Assembly: GCA_033439295.1 (NCBI GenBank)
Contig: JAVTLE010000011.1
Span: 2,480,082-2,544,081 of the forward strand
DNA: 64,000 nt
DNA from: Deuterostichococcus epilithicus
Taxonomy: Eukaryota > Chlorophyta > Trebouxiophyceae > Prasiolales > Stichococcaceae
Reading direction: 5' to 3'
How positions within the stretch are numbered: the stretch's first letter is position 1; each line of letters starts with the position of its first letter. A program made the translations under genes and the position numbers. The notes under the pieces were generated by a model. The model was given only the letters and a program-made list of their open reading frames with translations. It searched no databases and was not told where the DNA came from. Below are positions 57,122 to 64,000 of this stretch, piece after piece.

Positions 57122-60100
57122 CGTGAGTGCAGATCTCGATTATACGCATTGGCTCCTCCGGTGGTTGTCGGACAGTGTCGGAAGACGTCCAGCCTCCCTC
57201 AACATCGATCGCCCCATCCGTCTGTTCAAGTGCTCAGTTGCAAGCCCTATTGCGCACACTTCCGCCAGCGCAGCCGTCTCTGCAGCACAGGCGCTCTGCA
57301 CCTGGCACAAGTGCACAGCCTGTCGCGATTACATTGACAGCCCCGCCCAGAGCCCCCAACCCCGTCGCGGCATTGTAAGCGACTATGGACGCGTCGGCGC
57401 CGGCCTTGAACGGGTGAGCTGGGCTGTCGATGGTCCGAACATCTCGTTATGAAAGGGCCTGTGAGCAATCGCAAGATATCTGCGGGCAGCAGCGATGTGC
57501 CGGCGTGCATCTGATGCTGCCTCGAGCTGTTAGCACGGTCTTCTAGGGGACTTCGTCCCCTCCAGCGCCCACCCGATCTAGCACACTTTGCCGGCTGCTG
57601 CGCCAAACCAACTTTGTGCACAGCTGGCGAGCACCAACTTGAGGTGGTGAAACCGAGCCGCTCGCAGCCCCATAGATCACAGCCAGGCACCCTGGCTGCG
57701 ACACTACTACAAGCAGAGTGCGTTTGCTGCTGCGGTCGAACACCTCTCTCAGATATTGACTGATATGACTAATTTCATACGGCGGGATCGCCTTGTCGAG
57801 TAAGAGCAGGGGCCCGGTGTGTCCAATTTTCCGACGACACCTTCACCTCCAGCTCTGCAAGCCTTTTTAGAAACCACGGGGATTGTGGCCGCGGTCTGCT
57901 GTCCCGCCCGATGCAGCTGGCGTCATCGACAGGCTGGCGAGTCTGGCCAGCGCCTGGCAGGCTGGCAGCAGGTGCATGCCAGATGCCTGTAGCCACGCTG
58001 GCAGGCGCCCGCAATTTTGCTGTACGCATTGCGGCAGGCTAACGATTGTCCGCTCACAACAAGCAGGGCCAACAACAAGATGAACAACAGCCTGAAGGTC
58101 GACGTGCCGGCCGGCAGTGGTAAAGACCTCTCACGCCTGCCCACACGGCGGCGGCGCGTGCAGGAGCGCCTCGCGCAACTGGACATGGACGGCGATGGGA
58201 TGGTGTCCAAGGAAGAACTGGTGGGAACACACGCCTTTCCACATTTTCCGCCTCCGGCATTGCATTTTTCTGCACTAGTACGTGGCAATGATAATGGTGA
58301 AGTCGCTGCTTCTAGCAGCGATTTTCCCCCCTGCCATGCGGTGCGCCATCAGCCTCTGGTGTCGGCTGACAGATCCTGCTCTCTTCACGACGCAGATCGG
58401 CTTCATCGAGGACACTATTGCAACCGAGACCCAGGTAATGAAGCCTGGCAGGCATTGCGCTCAACTGTGCGATGGCGTGATGGATATGCAGAACCGCACC
58501 TGCTGCAGTGCAAGTATAGTCTTGTTGTCTCCGCCTCCTCATGACTCACAATATACATTTACAGGTCAAATATCTCAAGTGGGCTGGCGTCTTCGTGCTG
58601 GTAAGAATTCTCTGTATGGTCTGTCACTTGTTGAACTGTTGCTGGTGGTGTCAGCGCTAGTGGGCTGATGCACTCAATAAGTATGCGCCTCTCTTGACCA
58701 TCACAAGATGACCATCTGATAATGCAGGTGTTCACCATCATCCTGTTGGCCTGCATTGCGGGACTCATTGTCGGCATCACCAAGGCTTTGCGCGAGACGA
58801 AGTCTTCGGTGCGATTTTGATGCTCTGACCTATGCTGCAGCCCATGATGACCGTCCAGCAACACGGCTTGAGTCATCAGAGCAGCTGCATGGCGTTGTGA
58901 CGCGCGCAACCAGCGACTCGACGATGGCAGCACGGCGCTGACACTGCGTCATCCCCTGCACACAGGACGGCGCGCTTGTTTCCAACTCGTCCGGCGCGAC
59001 GCTCCGCACCGCGTCCGCCAGCTACATGCAGCCCATGGTGACGGCGGCGAGCACGATGGCTTCTGGCCGCCGGCTGCAGCAGACCGGCGCGGATCTGGTC
59101 GGCACCATCCCCACCTCCACCGTCGCGACCTACTGCAAGTACCTCCACGAAGGTGAGCTGAGGACCCCTGGCTTTGCGTGGGATCTCGCTTGCTACTCCC
59201 AATGCTCGCCATGTCATTCAATGGATGGCTGTCTGCGGCATCTAACCAATGCATTGCCTGCTGGCTTAGTTGTGTCATTCAGCTCAACCGAATGTGGCTG
59301 CCATGCAGGCTACATCACCGTGCCAACATCTGCCACCTTCATGAACGGCAGTGCTGAGATCGTCGACGGCGTCTCCTCCGTCCAGGTGCGGCAGCCATGA
59401 TATGCGAAGCGTGCTTACTGCTCAAGGAGGCCTGGGCTGAAAGCAGCTCTGTCAGGATGCAGCCCTTGGAACGTTGCAGTCGACCCTTGCGTCCATCACC
59501 GCTTGACAGCTGGGGGGTACTGATCACGCTGTGGGATAGCGAAGCATGTGACCATCCTGCCCTTGCACTCCAGATCACGGGGGAGACAAAGTGCGTGGAC
59601 TGGGTGGCTGGCCTCAGCCCTTCCGACATCCAGCAGGGGCCCGCGGTACCGGCAGGTGGCGTCAAGGGCACTTTCATCTACGACAGTAGCCAATACTCGG
59701 TGGAATGCCTGACCGGGAAAAAAAATTGCACCGTCCTCTTCACGGGCACCTCATCCAACAGCACCGCTACGTCAACCTCGGGCCGCCGCCTGCGTGAGTG
59801 TCCATATCATGTTCGTGCAGATTCGTAGCCGGCCTGGCCTCTCTGCTGTGCTTACGGCTTGGCGCACTATCTTTGCAGAATCACATTCCGGACGGCGGCT
59901 GACACAGATTCGTTTTGCGTCCGCAGACCAATATACCCCTGGTCCATGCGACTATTATAATCAGCGAGGACTGAAGTGTCCCCAGCCAAGCTGCTTCCCA
60001 GCTTCTGCGGAGACTTTGACGTCCTCGGATGGTGGTGTGACAACCGCTGTGAGTCGCATGGACCAGCTGCGTATCGGCGACAAGGTGCGCTGCAGTGCCA

Positions 60101-61800
60101 GGAGATGCATGTTAGACATCGATGGTACATTGCCATTGCAAACTCCAGACGCTGCAGGGCAGGCTCCGCGCATGAGCCTTGTGTAGGCATGCTTTGCCGG
60201 AGCTGTTGCAGCCAGCGTTCTGCTCACGGTGCATCATACTGCATCACACTGCAGGTGTTGACCCGCGACGCTGCTGGCAACATGGCCTTCGAGGATATCT
60301 ACGTGTTTGGCCACCAGGATGCATCTGCCACTGCTCCCTTCGTTCGCATCCACACTGAGGTGCGCCCGCGGGCACGATCATCCATGTGCCACACTGGGCC
60401 TCAGCAGCCTGGTGGGTACAGAGGACATGGATTGTACCTCACCAGCTACGATGCTCAACCTCGACCCGTCTAACAGACACATTGCTCCTGCCCACAGGGG
60501 AGCTCCAAGGCCCTGGAACTGAGTGGCGGCCACTTTGTGCCGACGCTCGACGCCGCTGGCAAGCGCCGCATGCTGCGGGCCCAGGCTGTGCGCGCGGGCC
60601 AGATCGTCCTGGTTGCCGTCGCCAGCGAATTCCAGCCCCGCACAGTCACGAAGGCGCGTATTTGAGTCTCAGATGCTGCATTGCTCTGATGTCGCATGGG
60701 TGCAGTGGTGAGCGGCTGCCGTGCCCGTCAAGCACAGCTTCAGCAGGCCGGATGTTGACGGTTGAGGGCGCCTGTCAAACTCGCAGGTCACCAGCGCCAC
60801 GATGCGCGGCCTGTACAACCCGTTCACCTTGGGCGGCGACATCGTCGTCAATGGCGTCCTGGCGTCAGCGCACAGCGAGTGGTTCCTGGACGGCGTGGTG
60901 CCGGACGCCTGGGCGCACCGCCTGCCGGCTACCTACCAGGTGTGCCCAACTGCGTACTCAATCTCGGCTACTGGTCCCAGTGACACCTTCACGGATCAGT
61001 GGCGCGTGTGCACGCCCAGCGTGCACACTCTGGGCGCCGTCCAGGTGACCCGTAGTAACGACGTCTGCTGAGGAGTGCCTGCCTGTGCCTCACTACGCCA
61101 TTGCATCCCAAGTGGTGCTTTACATTAGTGTCTGACCTCGCAGGCTGTGCTGACTCCGGCGCGCATGATGTACCACGCCTTCGGCGCCGAGGCGGCGCGC
61201 TGCATTGATGCCGCTGTGGACTTTGCCAGCATTGCCGGCGGCGCCAAAGGTGGCTTTGGCAACTTTGCCATTGCCGTGGGCCTGGCCCTGCGCACTGGGG
61301 TTGCCGGCATGATCACCGGCAGCAAGTGAGCCAGAAAAGGCATGACAAGACCTGACATGACAAGGCTCTGCATGTCATCGAAGACGTCAAGGCAAGAGGA
61401 AGTAGGGGTCTGGAATTGCGACAGATCGGCTTGCAAATTATTGCGAGTTCGACAGCTCATTGGCCTCGTCACAGGAAAGATCGTTGTTTCTTTGTCACTG
61501 TGTTGGAGCGGACTTATCGCTACGTTGCAGCACGTTTCTTTTCTGTTGTTAGGTATATGATTGCTGTGTTGCTTCTCTAGCTGCGGTTGCAGTGACTCGA
61601 TCCTAGGCTGAAATAGGTAAGCAACAGCTGGCATGCTGGTCCAGCCGACCCCCAGCCCCATTTGCGGCTTGTGGCAAAATGTGCTGCCACATCATCGAAG
61701 CTCCACCTTCAGATCATCCTTCAGCGCATCCCGCACTTGGCCCTGCAAACACGGATGGAGGGTTCAGAACGAGACTCTATGTGACTTCATGCTCGTCAAC
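57122..61800 (+). repeat. Segmental duplication, copy 2 (Hint gene B and the intact PheRS 3' end)
   Basis: Begins GTGAGTGCAGATCTCGATTA, matching 51945, and runs through gene B into the last PheRS exon. The intact PheRS end here makes this the likely ancestral location on the right side. Confidence 0.88.
58080..61329 (+). CDS. EF-hand / transmembrane / Hint domain protein, copy B
   Basis: Same 12-exon structure as copy A, about 512 residues. First exon 58080-58220 (same EF-hand loop DMDGDGMVSKEE); last exon ends at 61329. The membrane span reads VFTIILLACIAGLIVGITKA. The linker exon 59927-60084 is 69 nt shorter than in A: it has YTPGPCDYYNQRGLKCPQPS in place of A's Cys/Gly-rich stretch. The Hint start PSCFPASAETLTS keeps the catalytic Cys. 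The TxxH motif has become SGGH (ELSGGHFVP). GLYNPFTLGGDIVVNGVLAS and the Gly/Ala-rich end are conserved. Intron 10 again needs a GC donor (AAG then GCGCGT). Frame and key Cys and His are intact, so it is likely functional; the Thr to Ser change may slow processing. Expression and role are unknown. Confidence 0.87.
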
Positions 61801-64000
61801 GCAGCGGCTGGAGGGCAGTGCACGCTTAAAGCTTTCAGGCGCCGCATGAACCACGATAATCACCTGGAGACTGTTGATCTCCTCGTCCGTCAAAGACCTG
61901 CAGGCAGGGAACGCGTCACGGTGTGTCTGTCTGCGCAAGTGGTGCACTGTGAATACGCCGGCTTTGCCCGCCCTGCTCTGCCGCTGAAGGGAGGTGCTTC
62001 CTGTGACGCCGCTTGTGCAGCGGCTGCAACGCTGTGCACCACACGTCAGGCGGGCGCACCGCTCGTTGGAGCGGTAGGCGATGCGGAAGCAGTTGGAGGT
62101 GCGGCCGGTCTTGGGGTTTGTGAAGTCGTCGATGAGCTTCACCTCCTCCACCAGGTCGCCTGCACTCAGGAAGGGAAGCATGTCTGGGCATCTCCATGTG
62201 CTGTTCCAGCATATGGTTCTGCACCACGGTGTGTGCAGCACCTGCCAGGCACCCTGTCTGGGATTGTGCTGAGCGCCTGATGCAGCCACACATGCCAACG
62301 AGCTGAGCGTCACCTGCGATGCCGCGCACCGCCTCGCACAGGTTGTTCTCTGTGAAGTCGTCGTTGGTCCAGAAGCTGACGTCCTGCAGCAGAGGCAAAT
62401 CAGCTGACGCGTTATTTGCTGCTGGATGTTGTGTCGTAATTCGCGCTGCCGGCTGCATGTACGGTCTGTCCATGTTGCGCATCACGTGTCGCAAAGCTCA
62501 ACAGCATCAGGCGCTCATGCGCCTCAACCAGTTGCAACTCTGCGCACCTTGAAGCAGGGCGGAAACTTGGAGAAGGGCTTGAAACGCGCATTCAGGTTAC
62601 CGGCCTTAAACTGCTTCAGAAAGCGCTGGTCCTCCGACCAAAACAGCCTGCGGGTGTTTGACAAGAGCATGATCGGGCTGAGGGACACAGCAAACAGACT
62701 GGGACCTGAAGTATGGAGGAAGCTGCGTTGAAGTCTGTACCTGCCCAGAGATCAGCGGGGCGGAACCAGATATGCGCAGGGGCTGCATTGCTCTGACAGC
62801 CCCACGTGGACTGGGTGTTTAGTACACAGGCGCTGAGAGGCGCGGCAGGCACTTGAGTGAGTGCCTGCAGACAAGGTGCCAGCTGACCAGCTGACGCACG
62901 CACCGGATGTCGGGGATGTCGAACAGCACCATCGCAAGGCGCTCCAGCCCCAGGCCGAAGGCCCAGCCTTTGTTGCCCGGTTGCCCATTGTCCTCAAGAA
63001 TGGACTGCTGCATGACGCCGCAGCCCAGCACCTCCAGCCACTCGCCGCAGAAGAAGATCTCCAGCTCGAAGGAGGGGTCGGTGAACGGGAAGTAGGCGTC
63101 CACTGCACGGGGCAGAGGGGAGGGATGCATGTTTGGGACCTGAGCATCTGTGCTGGCCATGAATAAGGGCAGAGCAACAGATGCACTGCCGACACATGCT
63201 TTGCATGGTCTCGAGAATTGCCACGCACCTGTCCCTCTCCCAACCCGCGGTCGGCAGTTTGAAGAACGCTGTCTCGAGCAAAGGGGGGGAGGGGTGGGGG
63301 GGGGGGGTGAGGCAGGCAGGTGATGCTCTGCACGCGGACACAAGCCCGCCAGCGGTCGGTTGACGAGGCGGCAGCAGCAGCAGTGGCTGCAGGTGGCACG
63401 CACCCCAGCGGGTCTCAATCTCCTGGCCGAACAGGTGGCGCGCGAGTCCCTCCAGGGTCTCCTTGAGTTCCGCCTCCACGAACTCCACGGCACCCTTGCC
63501 TGCATGGGAGTTCGCACAGATGATCATGAATGCGGAGTGGAACGGTGCACCTTGGACCCAGGAACGACAGGGCTACAAGGCGCCCTTACGCTTCTCTGCC
63601 ACTGCCTCCGGCGCAGGTATGGGCAATGAATTTGGGCATAGTAAGCAGGCTAGCATGGCTCTGCCATCTCCCTCTCTCTCAAAATGCCAGCAATGGGAGG
63701 CGGGGCAGCCGACGCAGCCTCTCTGAAATTGAGGAGAGACTCAATGTCGGTCGAGGCTGCTCGAAGGTCCGCAGCGTCATGTGTTCAAAATTCTGTCCAC
63801 GCACAATCCAACATCTGCGGTCTCCCCCGACAGGAAGAGGAGAAGGCTTCCTCAGATGATGGGACACCTCCATGGCATAACAGGTGGAAGCCGCTCAGAA
63901 TATCCAAGGGCAGGAGCCGGCCTGGCAATTCAGCTCTCATCACCTGCAGCCTCCCAGGAGGTGGGTTCGTGGATGCGGACAGCCTCCATCTGATGAAACA
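61692..64000 (-). CDS. Phenylalanyl-tRNA synthetase, organellar monomeric type, 3' part (5' end beyond window)
   Basis: Exons on the minus strand: to 63944 ([20 protein letters not shown]), 63499-63404 ([20 protein letters not shown]), 63102-62904 ([32 protein letters not shown], motif 3 [17 protein letters not shown]), then [15 protein letters not shown]...[63 protein letters not shown] and the last exon ending DDLKVELR at 61692. The C-terminus is the FDX-ACB anticodon-binding domain of the one-chain mitochondrial/plastid enzyme. It charges tRNA-Phe in the organelles. The N-terminal part and targeting peptide lie outside the window. A G-rich run at 63283-63308 is intronic. Confidence 0.93.

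Larger units (their letters stand above)
56317..58079. other. Spacer between the two Hint genes
   Basis: It contains the PheRS 3' relic, a heptamer tandem repeat (56726-56760), a roughly 360-bp stretch of unclear origin, a telomere-like motif (57087-57098), and from 57122 the duplicated 5' flank of gene B. No intact gene. Confidence 0.7.

Noticed and set aside
1-64000. CRISPR arrays, bacterial operons, tRNA or rRNA genes
   Set aside because: No spaced identical direct repeats of CRISPR type, no operon-like gene packing, and no tRNA cloverlea or rRNA sequence was recognised; the window is eukaryotic nuclear DNA.

Overview
The window is nuclear DNA of a green alga, most likely a Chlorella-like trebouxiophyte. 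The evidence is GC-rich sequence, genes broken into many short exons by introns of roughly 100-700 bp, plastid genes with transit peptides (FtsZ1, starch synthase III), a plant-type NuA4 scaffold (EAF1), and TTTAGGG-type telomere-like motifs in introns. No reading frame longer than about 480 codons is a real gene. All gene models below were assembled by hand from conserved protein motifs plus splice-site phase. Genus and species are inference.

Layout: 1-1094 (+) 3' end of a cytochrome P450 reductase-type flavoprotein; 7237-2186 (-) plastid FtsZ1; 8274-11352 (+) PolA-type 5'-3' exonuclease, probably organellar; 13837-12656 (-) secreted protein with a Lys/Pro/Thr repeat tail; 26951-15595 (-) starch synthase III in about 27 exons; 28161-30174 (+) plastid SRPBCC/polyketide-cyclase-like protein; 31709-30828 (-) 95-residue TUDOR-like (DUF2945) protein with a 10-nt microexon; 42761-32454 (-) mitochondrial 2-oxoglutarate dehydrogenase E1; 44298-51630 (+) EAF1 with HSA and SANT domains and a polyglutamine C-terminus; 53007-56316 and 58080-61329 (+) a tandem pair of EF-hand/transmembrane/Hint-domain proteins; 64000-61692 (-) 3' part of organellar phenylalanyl-tRNA synthetase.

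The genes are mostly unrelated housekeeping functions (plastid division, starch synthesis, TCA cycle, organelle translation, chromatin) and form no pathway cluster. Two things stand out. First, the Hint gene pair lies in a roughly 5-kb segmental duplication that carried a dead copy of the neighbouring PheRS 3' end. Its proteins combine a cytoplasmic EF-hand, one membrane span, an outer region and a C-terminal Hedgehog-like autoprocessing domain. Second, several introns of FtsZ1, SS3 and OGDH contain diverged copies of the adjacent exon edge including the splice site, at about 80-125 bp spacing. This suggests introns here grow by tandem duplication across exon-intron junctions. Several introns also need GC-AG splice sites to keep frame.
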